A model generated the notes under the pieces. It did no database searches. It was not told the DNA's origin and saw nothing but the letters and a program-made list of their open reading frames with translations. From positions 1-64,000 of the forward strand of contig NZ_MU078716.1 of the NCBI RefSeq assembly GCF_014078545.1: a stretch of DNA of 64,000 bases, read 5' to 3'. The stretch comes from Nitrosopumilus sp. b1 (GTDB taxonomy: Archaea > Thermoproteota > Nitrososphaeria > Nitrososphaerales > Nitrosopumilaceae). Shown one piece after another: positions 43,258 through 50,318 of the stretch. The position numbers and the translations under genes are program-made. Positions within the stretch are counted from its first letter, which is position 1. Every line of letters begins with the position of its first letter.

Positions 43258-44004
43258 TTAATTTTTGGGATATGACTCGCTTTGCAAATATGCTCGTTGT
43301 TCTTTTTTGTAGTCAAGTGATGAATAACCAGTCTTTCCATTCTTCTCCATATTCTTTACGGTGTTATGGTAGTTGTTTTTTGGTTCATATCCATTGCATT
43401 CAAAAGAGAACACATCAACAATTGCAATTCCCATTCCCTGATCTTCTTGGTAGGTGTATATTCCATCATCAAGCGTTTCAATATGATAATCTGTGATATC
43501 ACAGTTTACATAATCAAACGAGCGAATAGGTACACCATGCAAGTTTAGATTGACAGTAATACCGTTGCTGGAAAATCTAGGATCAATTATTCCCAGATTT
43601 GATGGATGTTTATAGAAATAATCAGCCATCTCGTACAAGTTGTGCTTTTCTGGACCAACTAGTCCAGTAAGTGTAAACGTTGCAGGTGAACCTGCTCTTC
43701 TATCATCTACACCAACTCCTCTAGCATATCCTCCAGTTTGAGTAAATGAGGTAAATGTATCGATTGTTTCACTTCCAGATGAAGTTCTAAACTTGACTTC
43801 AATCATTACATCATTGACACTCTGTTTGGCAGGTTTGCGCCATTCCTTTTCAGCGTGCATTTCATGTCCTTCATGGTCCATGGATTCATTTTCTGCAGCT
43901 GCGTATACAGGTGCAAATGCTCCAGTACCTAGTGAAACTGCAAGTGCCAAAGTCATTGCGACAACTGTTCCATATAGTATTACTTTCTGTTTTGTGCCAG
44001 ACAT
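43258..44004 (-). CDS. Exported Met/His-rich protein heading the propeller operon
   Basis: A 248-residue exported protein. The signal peptide ends near APVYAAA. The mature N-terminus has SMDHEGHEMHAEKEW, a Met/His cluster of the kind that binds copper. The rest is beta-rich, with two cysteines (VNCDITDY and FECNGYE). No family is recognised. I start at ATG 44004 (MSGTKQ). A longer frame to 44085 would run through the operator. It heads a three-gene operon controlled from 44048-44071. Confidence 0.72.
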   Translation of the reverse strand: MSGTKQKVILYGTVVAMTLALAVSLGTGAFAPVYAAAENESMDHEGHEMHAEKEWRKPAKQSVNDVMIEVKFRTSSGSETIDTFTSFTQTGGYARGVGVDDRRAGSPATFTLTGLVGPEKHNLYEMADYFYKHPSNLGIIDPRFSSNGITVNLNLHGVPIRSFDYVNCDITDYHIETLDDGIYTYQEDQGMGIAIVDVFSFECNGYEPKNNYHNTVKNMEKNGKTGYSSLDYKKEQRAYLQSESYPKN

Positions 44005-44047
44005 TTTTTCCTTGTGCAAGATAAATTGATTTGAGTTATTATACAAA

Positions 44048-44071
44048 ATGGTACATTTGTCAGATAAACTA
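44048..44071 (-). promoter_or_regulatory. Operator 1, before the propeller operon
   Basis: ATGGTACATTTGTCA (44048-44062) is the exact reverse complement of 44135-44149, a 15-bp perfect inverted pair. Read on the minus strand it gives GTTTA-N9-TGTAC, two mismatches from the dyad GTACA-N9-TGTAC. The TATA-like box GTATAATAA (44036-44044) lies about 4 bp downstream on the minus strand. Confidence 0.75.
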
Positions 44072-44125
44072 TAGAACAACAACAAAACATCAAAGTATTT
44101 TAGAAAAATTGTGTGTGTTTCTGAC

Positions 44126-44149
44126 TAGTACAAATGACAAATGTACCAT
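44126..44149 (+). promoter_or_regulatory. Operator 2, before the winged-helix regulator
   Basis: Contains a perfect GTACA-N9-TGTAC dyad. The TATA-like TTAAATATA (44156-44164) follows 6-7 bp later, then GTG 44183. The gene is likely autoregulated. Confidence 0.75.
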
Positions 44150-44182
44150 AGGCAATTAAATATACTGTATCATAGTTTTTTG

Positions 44183-44656
44183 GTGAGAATAAGTTACGAA
44201 AATAACAGTCCAAACAAATTAGAAAAGATTGCTACAGAAATAAATCAAAATCCAGGAATAAGATTCAATGAATTATTACGAAAAACGGAAATTCCTAGTG
44301 GAACATTAATGCACTATGTCAAACAATTAGAAAAAAGAAAGGTAATAAACATCAAGAGGGAATCAAGGCAGACCAGATACTTTTCAATTGATGTAAAAAA
44401 TTATGAAGTAAATACGATTATTGCATTTAGAAAACCAACTTTGAAAAACATACTACTTTGTTTAATGAATACAGATTATTTATCATTGCCAATGATTTCA
44501 GAAGCTATAAAAAAATCACCTCCAACATGTTCAGTAGCACTTGCAGAATTGACAGACATTGGATTGGTTGAATCGGCATTACAAGGCAGAAAAAAGACGT
44601 TTAAAGTCATAGACAAGAACAGCATATTAAAAATCACTCAGAAGTATTGTATATGA
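44183..44656 (+). CDS. Winged-helix regulator with two wHTH domains
   Basis: A 157-residue regulator. The first wHTH includes NPGIRFNELLRKTEIPSGTL and a wing KRESRQTRYFS; the second is about residues 85-150, with LPMISEAIKKSPPTCSVALAEL. The pattern resembles ArsR/MarR-type archaeal regulators. I start at GTG 44183, 23 bp after a TATA-like box; an ATG at 44141 lies inside the operator. Autoregulation and control of both neighbours are predicted from the dyad repeats. The signal is unknown; a metal or redox cue would fit the genes. Confidence 0.8.
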   Translation: MRISYENNSPNKLEKIATEINQNPGIRFNELLRKTEIPSGTLMHYVKQLEKRKVINIKRESRQTRYFSIDVKNYEVNTIIAFRKPTLKNILLCLMNTDYLSLPMISEAIKKSPPTCSVALAELTDIGLVESALQGRKKTFKVIDKNSILKITQKYCI

Positions 44657-44666
44657 AGATTTGACA

Positions 44667-44690
44667 ATAGAACATTCAAGAAATGTACCA
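44667..44690 (+). promoter_or_regulatory. Operator 3, before the thioredoxin-CcdA gene
   Basis: GAACA-N9-TGTAC, one mismatch from the dyad; 17 of 23 bases match operator 2. TTATAATTA (44697-44705) follows 6 bp later, in the same orientation as at the other sites. Confidence 0.7.
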
Positions 44691-44758
44691 CATGCGTTAT
44701 AATTAATTTCTTCATAGAAACTTGATGTATATTATTACAATCAAGATTTGGTGATAAA

Positions 44759-46024
44759 TTGAAAAAACAGACATTCATGCTTTTGCCAATATTGGTTTTG
44801 TTAATGGTTATTCCTTCAACTAATTTTGTTCATGCCGTAACATATGAGGCAACTACGATGGATGGAGAGCTTGTCAATTTGGAGAAATATCAAGGAAAAG
44901 CAGTAATGCTAAACGGTTGGGCAACATGGTGCAAGGACTGTTTGAAAGAAATGCCTGCACTTGAGGCTCTGCACAAAGAGTTTGAAGAACAAGGACTGGT
45001 AGTAATTGGTACAAGTACTGATCTCAAAGGTTTTGATGATAAAGTATCTGCATTTGCAGATAGACTCGGAGTCACATACACGATACTGAGGGATCCTGAT
45101 GATAGATTCAGTAGAACCTTCAAAGCAGTTGGTCTTCCCCATACTGTTCTCTTTGATAGACAAGGTGAAGTTGTATACGAGTGGAGAGGAGCATTCGAAC
45201 CAATGTCAGAGGATACAAAACACAAGGTCAACATAGCATTGGGAAATATCAAAAATGATTTAATCGAAGAAGATCAAATAGCGGCAATAGGTTTTGCATT
45301 AGCATTTTCTGCAGGACTGTTAAGTTTTCTCTCACCATGTGTATTACCATTGATACCTGCATATGCATCATTTCTTACTGGAACCAGCGTAAAAGAAATG
45401 GAAAATGTAAATGCACAGGGACAGAATCAAGTCCATTATCGTTACAATGCATTAAAGAGAGGATTACTCTTTGTCTTGGGATTTTCGGTCATTTTTGTTG
45501 CAATAGGTGCATCAACTGCTTTTGTTGGCTCGTTTTTCACCGATGCCTCTGAATGGATTGCCCGAATAGGGGGCATCATAGTAATCATATTTGGATTACA
45601 CATACTAGGAATTTTAAAAATTCCCATACTAAGTAGGCAATTAAAATTTGATTCATCAAAACAAACAGTCAGAAATGCAGGCCCCCTAGTAGTGGGAATC
45701 ACATTTGGTGCAGGGTGGACTCCATGCATAGGTCCCATACTTGCAGGCATACTAACAATAGCTGCAGTCAGCTCATCTGCAACCATGGGTGCAGCATTAC
45801 TAGGAGTTTATTCTCTTGGACTTGCCATACCATTTATCATATCAGCCGTTGCGATAGAAAAATTTGTAAAAATAATCCGTAGATTACGTAAATGGATGAA
45901 CATGATTGAAAAAATTAGTGGTGCGTTACTAATCATAGTTGGAATTTTACTTTTAAGCGGTTCACTAGTTTTCCTTTCATCAATGTTTGGTGAAACTTTG
46001 ACATTGAACATTTCTGATATGTAA
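44759..46024 (+). CDS. Exported thioredoxin-like domain fused to CcdA
   Basis: A 421-residue protein. After a signal helix, residues about 27-165 are a TlpA-like thioredoxin with active site WCKDC (58-61). Residues 175-415 are the CcdA membrane domain with two conserved Cys (SPCVLP at 194 and TPCIGP at 322), which carry electrons from cytoplasmic thioredoxin across the membrane. One chain thus holds donor and transporter. Start is TTG 44759. It would keep thiols of exported proteins, such as the CQCC propellers, reduced. The dyad before it supports that link. Confidence 0.9.
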   Translation: MKKQTFMLLPILVLLMVIPSTNFVHAVTYEATTMDGELVNLEKYQGKAVMLNGWATWCKDCLKEMPALEALHKEFEEQGLVVIGTSTDLKGFDDKVSAFADRLGVTYTILRDPDDRFSRTFKAVGLPHTVLFDRQGEVVYEWRGAFEPMSEDTKHKVNIALGNIKNDLIEEDQIAAIGFALAFSAGLLSFLSPCVLPLIPAYASFLTGTSVKEMENVNAQGQNQVHYRYNALKRGLLFVLGFSVIFVAIGASTAFVGSFFTDASEWIARIGGIIVIIFGLHILGILKIPILSRQLKFDSSKQTVRNAGPLVVGITFGAGWTPCIGPILAGILTIAAVSSSATMGAALLGVYSLGLAIPFIISAVAIEKFVKIIRRLRKWMNMIEKISGALLIIVGILLLSGSLVFLSSMFGETLTLNISDM

Positions 46025-46119
46025 TTATAATATATTCATAATTTTTATTGTGAATTAAGGTCGGCCATATCATGATTTTATAATGAATAGTTCGTACAAT
46101 AAATTGACTAGCACAAATT

Positions 46120-46143
46120 CTAGTACAAATTTCGAATGTACCA
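46120..46143 (+). promoter_or_regulatory. Operator 4, before a non-coding stretch
   Basis: A perfect GTACA-N9-TGTAC dyad; 21 of 24 bases match operator 2. A TATA-like TTTTATTATAA follows 6-8 bp later, which predicts transcription starting near 46180, not leading into a gene. Confidence 0.7.
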
Positions 46144-46199
46144 ATTTTGTTTTATTATAATCCACGTTAATCATACTAGCCGACCAAAGTGAACCGAAA

Positions 46200-46247
46200 G
46201 TGGGAAACTAGGAGTCATTTAGCTTATTCATACCAGTAGTTTCCCAC
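46200..46247 (+). ncRNA. Possible regulated small RNA with an 11-bp hairpin
   Basis: GTGGGAAACTA (46200-46210) pairs perfectly with TAGTTTCCCAC (46237-46247) around a 26-nt loop. It lies about 20 bp after the start predicted from operator 4 and its TATA-like box. No T run follows on the plus strand, so the 3' end is unknown. The hairpin could instead be a remnant end of an IS200/IS605-type element or a DNA-level signal. Confidence 0.35.
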
Positions 46248-46259
46248 ACATCTAAAATT

Positions 46260-46280
46260 AAAAAAATCCTCAAAGGATTT
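46260..46280 (-). terminator. Terminator after the TPR-CAP gene
   Basis: On the minus strand, AAATCCT and AGGATTT pair around a 3-base loop and are followed at once by seven T. It lies 63 bp after the TPR-CAP stop codon. Confidence 0.6.
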
Positions 46281-46342
46281 CTGCATCATACTTGGATAAT
46301 CAAAATTACCCACAGAGGAAACTGAAATAATGAATCTTTCAA

Positions 46343-47890
46343 TCAACAATAAATCTGACTTACATACAATGTACCATCAGATGAAAATGAAACTCCAGTA
46401 CCAACATTAGAGTAAGTAGTACCTCGAAGCAAGGTTTCTTTCACATCCTTTTGAATCCATTCAGAAACTATAGTTTCTGCAGTTAATGCATCAAGAGGAA
46501 TACTCCCACTGTAAATATTCAATGAGCTTCCAGGTGCCTTTGTATCAGAATATTTTGCAGCATTATCCACGCATACAGGAAGTTTATCTGCATATTCACG
46601 AGTAACTGGTAATCCATCAGTAGATAATGCTTGATCAACTCTATTACGCGATGCCATATCTTGACTGTGTTTTAGTGCCAATGTACTCAATTCCGGATGA
46701 GCCAAAAATGCGCCACGTCCAATATTCAGTCTTTTTTCATTAATGAGTTGAACTATATCAGACTCGACTTGAGGATATGATGAAGCAACAGTCACAATAT
46801 TTTGGATTGGAAGATTTTCTTGTTCCTCTGATTGGGGCTCAGATACAAAAGACAAACCAGACTCAAACATGTTTGTAAGCTGTGAAGTATCAAAGGAGAA
46901 CAAAAGTTCTGGATATGCATCATATACTCCAATGAATCCTACTGCAGATATCATCAGACCCAAAATCAAAAATGATTTATAAGATTTTTTAGTTTTTGAT
47001 TTGTTTTGAACTTTTGTCTTATCTTTATTTTGTGATTGTTTATTCTCAGAAATTTTTTGTTTTGACATTGCTTTTGCAAGATCTAATGCAATCACATCAT
47101 GCGGATCAGTTGATTCTATTTTAGGAAAATTTTTTACAATCATTTCTTTTGCTTTGGTTAAAACAAGAACAGCATCTTCCTTTTTTTCAGGAATCTGTTC
47201 AATGAGAAGAGTATCCAGGGCAAAATCTTTTGTTTCAGGCCGTCCAGAATCCAACCAATTATTTAGTTTTTCAAATAATTCATCATTTACTTCAGGAACA
47301 TAATTTCCAGGGTAATCATCAGAAATTTTTGAGTTTGATAAGACATGATTATTTTTTGCCCCATTATGACTAGGATTTATTTTTAAAACTTGTTCATAGC
47401 AAAGAGATGCTTCTTTGAATTTGCCAAGTTTATGAAGATCGTTTCCTTTGTTAAATAATGAATCAGTATGTTCAGGATCAATTTCTAAGATTTTATTATA
47501 GATGCGTATAGATTCTTCGTATTTTTCCATTCTTGAAAAACATAATGCCTTATTGTACAGAACGGAAATATTTTCAGGCTCTCGTTTTAGAATTTGTTCA
47601 AAAACTTCGATAGCTTTTTGATTATTACCAAGGATTGATTCAAAATATCCTTTGTTATTTATCAACACATTATCATTTGGTTCTACAGATAATGCTTCAT
47701 CACAGCATGCTAATGCATCCTCAAATTTTCCAATTTTAGACAGAGTCATGCTTTTCATACACAGTGAATCTATATGTTTAGAATCTTCAGACAGTACTGA
47801 ATCAAATGCAGACAGGGCTTGCTCATATTCTTCATTTTTGTAATGTATGCATCCCTGAGTAAATGAATCAGATTGCTCGACTTGGGCCAT
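46343..47890 (-). CDS. TPR-repeat protein with a membrane helix and CAP/SCP domain
   Basis: A 515-residue protein in three parts. Residues 8-180 are about five tetratricopeptide repeats (for example ALYNKALCFSRMEKYEESIRI-type units). A Lys/Gln-rich linker leads to one membrane helix (SFLILGLMISAVGFIGVY). The last 145 residues resemble a CAP/SCP domain (DIVQLINEKRLN, HSQDMASRN, ETIVSEWIQ, YSNVGTGVS). The TPRs would be cytoplasmic and the CAP domain outside, so it may link the two sides. A GAGGTG ribosome binding site lies just before ATG 47890. Confidence 0.8.
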   Translation of the reverse strand: MAQVEQSDSFTQGCIHYKNEEYEQALSAFDSVLSEDSKHIDSLCMKSMTLSKIGKFEDALACCDEALSVEPNDNVLINNKGYFESILGNNQKAIEVFEQILKREPENISVLYNKALCFSRMEKYEESIRIYNKILEIDPEHTDSLFNKGNDLHKLGKFKEASLCYEQVLKINPSHNGAKNNHVLSNSKISDDYPGNYVPEVNDELFEKLNNWLDSGRPETKDFALDTLLIEQIPEKKEDAVLVLTKAKEMIVKNFPKIESTDPHDVIALDLAKAMSKQKISENKQSQNKDKTKVQNKSKTKKSYKSFLILGLMISAVGFIGVYDAYPELLFSFDTSQLTNMFESGLSFVSEPQSEEQENLPIQNIVTVASSYPQVESDIVQLINEKRLNIGRGAFLAHPELSTLALKHSQDMASRNRVDQALSTDGLPVTREYADKLPVCVDNAAKYSDTKAPGSSLNIYSGSIPLDALTAETIVSEWIQKDVKETLLRGTTYSNVGTGVSFSSDGTLYVSQIYC

Positions 47891-47949
47891 CGTACCACCT
47901 CAGTGCGGTTGAATTTTCAGTAAAATTCTTCATTGTAAGAGTTTTTTGT

Positions 47950-47997
47950 AAAAAAAGTTCCATAGGTATTAGGATGTCTAATCTGTACAAACATCCT
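47950..47997 (-). terminator. Hairpin and T run after the 40-residue zinc ribbon gene
   Basis: Minus-strand AGGATGT (47991-47997) and ACATCCT (47971-47977) pair, and a seven-T run occurs about 15 bp further on. The stem overlaps the stop codon of the zinc ribbon gene. Confidence 0.5.
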
Positions 47998-48118
47998 ATA
48001 TTGATAGTATCGTGCTACATTTGACGCACTTTACCTGAACTTGATCTTCTTTTTGGACTCTTTGAAATTTTTTAGAGCCACAATTTGGGCAAATTGGGCA
48101 TGCCCGTAACTTTTTCAT
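47996..48118 (-). CDS. Zinc-ribbon microprotein (40 aa) coupled to nadM
   Basis: Start ATG 48118 shares one base with the nadM stop (TGATG). The 40-residue product has CPICPNCG near residue 7 and CVKC near residue 31, a four- or five-cysteine zinc ribbon. It ends at TAG 47996 inside a terminator hairpin. The coupling, the motif and the terminator make it a real gene. Its function is unknown; DNA- or RNA-associated zinc ribbons of this size are common in archaea. Confidence 0.75.
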   Translation of the reverse strand: MKKLRACPICPNCGSKKFQRVQKEDQVQVKCVKCSTILSI

Positions 48119-48666
48119 CAGTATTCAGTAGGTTTTGTATCTGAAGTCAAAATAGTTTGGATTCTTTGCATTCCATTGAATTTGATAATATTATCTGCTA
48201 CTGCCTTTGGTACTAGTTTTTTCCAATCCGAATTCTCGGCGATTAATTTTCTAATCAATGTTGCATTGTATTTTTCTCTATCCAAGAAATTTGGTTTAAT
48301 TACTTCCAACCCAGAATCAGATAGTAGCATTCGAACATAATCATTGCCACTGTAAACTCTATCAAATTTTGGAAGTGAAGAACGTAAGTATGATGCCCAT
48401 GTTGCAATATTGAATTGATTTTCGATAGCTAAGATGTAGCACTTGGAGAGATCAAGGTTTTCTTCTTTAAGAGATTCATGAATCATTTGAATTCTTTCGC
48501 CAGCGGTAAAAGGATCCTTTTCCATGTAGTTAAACTGAAGGCTAGTAATACAAATTATGAGCTCGTCACACTCACGAAGAATAATCTTTGCAAGCTCCAA
48601 GTGTCCAAGATGAAATGGTTGAAACCTACCCATCATTAAACCGCGCATATGAAAATCAAAGGTCAT
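48118..48666 (-). CDS. nadM: Nicotinamide-nucleotide adenylyltransferase, archaeal type
   Basis: A 182-residue enzyme that makes NAD+ from NMN and ATP. The nucleotidyltransferase motif GRFQPFHLGHLE and the C-terminal motif NATLIRKLI (a variant of ISxTxxR) are present. The start is ATG 48666 or ATG 48648, where the family usually begins (MRGLMMGRFQP). NadE, which makes NAD+ by another branch, is encoded at 61.7 kb. Confidence 0.93.
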   Translation of the reverse strand: MTFDFHMRGLMMGRFQPFHLGHLELAKIILRECDELIICITSLQFNYMEKDPFTAGERIQMIHESLKEENLDLSKCYILAIENQFNIATWASYLRSSLPKFDRVYSGNDYVRMLLSDSGLEVIKPNFLDREKYNATLIRKLIAENSDWKKLVPKAVADNIIKFNGMQRIQTILTSDTKPTEY

Positions 48667-48680
48667 GAATTAATTAAATC

Positions 48681-49601
48681 TTAGATTATTTTTCCGCTAC
48701 CTAGTATTCGGATACTGGTAGATTCTGGTTTTAGAATCACACATGTATCTGATTTATCACATACCGCAGGCTTTTCAAAGGAAAGCTTCAGTGGATTGAC
48801 AGAGCTAAATTTTGCAGCCTTTATCTGAAGACCAATATTTACCATACACATTTGATTCTCTGTAACATCTCCTTTATAGAATGGATTTTTTTTAAAATCA
48901 AGCTCTATTTCGGATTTTACCGGCATAGAATCATCCTCACATAAAATATCACCTCGAGAAATTTCCTCAGGTTTTGCACCTTTAATGGACAAGCCAACGC
49001 GAGCAGGAGAAGTAGCTTCTTCAACAGGTTCATCATGCATTTGAATTGACTTTACCATTATATCCAATCCTGCAGGGAGGAGTTTGAGATTATCATATTG
49101 TTTTATTTTACCAGAAGTTACCTTTCCTAGAATTACTGTTCCAACGCCTTTAACATCAAAGCAATGATCAATTACGATTTTTGTCTTACCGTCTGTTTGT
49201 AAGGGTTGAAATTTTAAAATTTCTTCTTTAATCTTTTGGGACTCTACTTTTCTATATTGCTCCAAGACAGTTCCTTTAATCATGGTGTTGAGTCTGCTTT
49301 CATCTACCTCGTATGTATGACTTAAAATTCCCTCTTTTTTCTGCAAGACATCCAGTGCAACCATTTGTTCACCTGCAAATTTGTCAAGAGAACCCAAATA
49401 CACAATAGGATATTCAGCCAGATTAATTGCCTGAAATAAGGGTTGAATTTTGTCTGGAAACCCATTTGGGGCAACCCAAGTTCTAATTACATCAGATTCT
49501 TTTTTATCATAAAGTGTCAGATCAGTAGCAGTGCCTTTCTTTCCAAAGTCTGAAGCAATGGTCTGCTCACCAAGTACAGCAAAATTAATGGATTTTACCA
49601 T
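48681..49601 (-). CDS. aSelB-like pseudo-translation factor
   Basis: A 306-residue protein. The C-terminal half is an EF-Tu domain-2-like barrel (VIDHCFDVKGVGTVILGKVTSGKI, then RVGLSIKGAKPEEISRGDIL). The N-terminal part has the layout of a GTPase but no Walker A GxxxxGK(S/T), no DxxG and no NKxD motif. This matches the archaeal SelB-like pseudo-translation factors without nucleotide binding. Their role is not established. It lies 14 bp upstream of nadM, probably in one operon. Confidence 0.72.
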   Translation of the reverse strand: MVKSINFAVLGEQTIASDFGKKGTATDLTLYDKKESDVIRTWVAPNGFPDKIQPLFQAINLAEYPIVYLGSLDKFAGEQMVALDVLQKKEGILSHTYEVDESRLNTMIKGTVLEQYRKVESQKIKEEILKFQPLQTDGKTKIVIDHCFDVKGVGTVILGKVTSGKIKQYDNLKLLPAGLDIMVKSIQMHDEPVEEATSPARVGLSIKGAKPEEISRGDILCEDDSMPVKSEIELDFKKNPFYKGDVTENQMCMVNIGLQIKAAKFSSVNPLKLSFEKPAVCDKSDTCVILKPESTSIRILGSGKII

Positions 49602-49661
49602 ATTTGTCTGCAGTAACTATTGATAATTAAAACATGATGAATTATACAAAGAAAAATGAGG

Positions 49662-49820
49662 TCATGCGCCAAAGTCGCTACTCTTTAGTTGTGGTCGTGC
49701 AGCTTCATTTGGCATGCGAAATCCACAATGCTGACAACGCTGATCAGGTACTACAACCAAATCTCTTGTTTGTAAAGTTGTGACTCTAGTACAGCTAGGG
49801 CAGTTTTTCTGAATGGGCAT
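49662..49820 (-). CDS. Zinc-ribbon microprotein (52 aa)
   Basis: Start ATG 49820 (MPIQKNCPSC). The protein has CPSC near residue 7 and CQHCG near residue 29, then a short polar tail. A longer frame upstream adds 20 AT-rich residues and is not credible. It resembles other short thaumarchaeal zinc ribbons and may act with RNA polymerase or tRNA. It is divergent from the CheY-like gene. Confidence 0.7.
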   Translation of the reverse strand: MPIQKNCPSCTRVTTLQTRDLVVVPDQRCQHCGFRMPNEAARPQLKSSDFGA

Positions 49821-49909
49821 GAATAAATTACTATAAAATTTTATAATAAAACCTGTGTGTAATTGGTTTACAAACACCACATTATCTGTATATAATGAAA
49901 AATTGAAGA

Positions 49910-50308
49910 ATGGATGTTATTTTAATAGATGATGACATAGATACGACTGAAATTTTCAGTGAATATCTTACCATTAAAGGATTCAACGTAGTCGGAGTAG
50001 GCCATAATGGAAAAGAGGCTGCGCAACTATATCAGAAATTAAAACCAGACGTGGTTGTTCTTGATATCATGATGCCGCATTTTGATGGATTTTTTGGAAT
50101 TCATGAGATACGCAAACTGAAGAAAAATGCCAAGATAGTCATTGCGACTGCAGATGTAAGTGTAGAGACAGCAAAGAAACTAGAAGATCTTTCCCCTTAT
50201 GCAATTTTACACAAGCCATATGATCTAGACTCACTTGAAGATCTACTCAGAGAAATAAAAAACATAGAAGAAACAAAACATTTTGAAAAAGACCTAATAG
50301 AAAGATAA
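49910..50308 (+). CDS. Single-domain response regulator (CheY-like)
   Basis: A 132-residue receiver. The acidic Asp trio is in IDDDIDTTE, the phosphorylation site in VVVLDIMMPHFDG, the Thr/Ser in IATADVS, and the Lys in LHKPYDL. A short charged tail follows the fold. It faces the TackOD1 regulator gene tail to tail. A soluble kinase such as that at 1.2 kb may serve it. Confidence 0.9.
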   Translation: MDVILIDDDIDTTEIFSEYLTIKGFNVVGVGHNGKEAAQLYQKLKPDVVVLDIMMPHFDGFFGIHEIRKLKKNAKIVIATADVSVETAKKLEDLSPYAILHKPYDLDSLEDLLREIKNIEETKHFEKDLIER

Positions 50309-50318
50309 TATTTCTAAA

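Larger units (their letters stand above)
46025..46342. other. 318-bp non-coding region with operator, hairpins and possible small RNA
   Basis: Reading from the thioredoxin-CcdA stop: a 7-bp inverted repeat GGTCGGC/GCCGACC (46059-46065 and 46179-46185); tandem CTAG[C/T]ACAAAT at 46108-46118 and 46120-46130; operator 4 (46120-46143); TATA-like TTTTATTATAA (46150-46160); an 11-bp hairpin (46200-46247); and a minus-strand terminator (46260-46280). The only plus-strand frame after the box is 16 codons from GTG 46189. The 3' end of a decayed insertion sequence is another possible source of the hairpin. Confidence 0.6.

Noticed and set aside
46059-46185. GGTCGGC/GCCGACC as ends of a small mobile element
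   Set aside because: Only 7 bp match, no target duplication is seen, and no other copy was noticed in the window.
46189-46239. A 16-codon frame from GTG inside the hairpin region
   Set aside because: It is too short and has no supporting pattern; kept only as a note in the non-coding entry.
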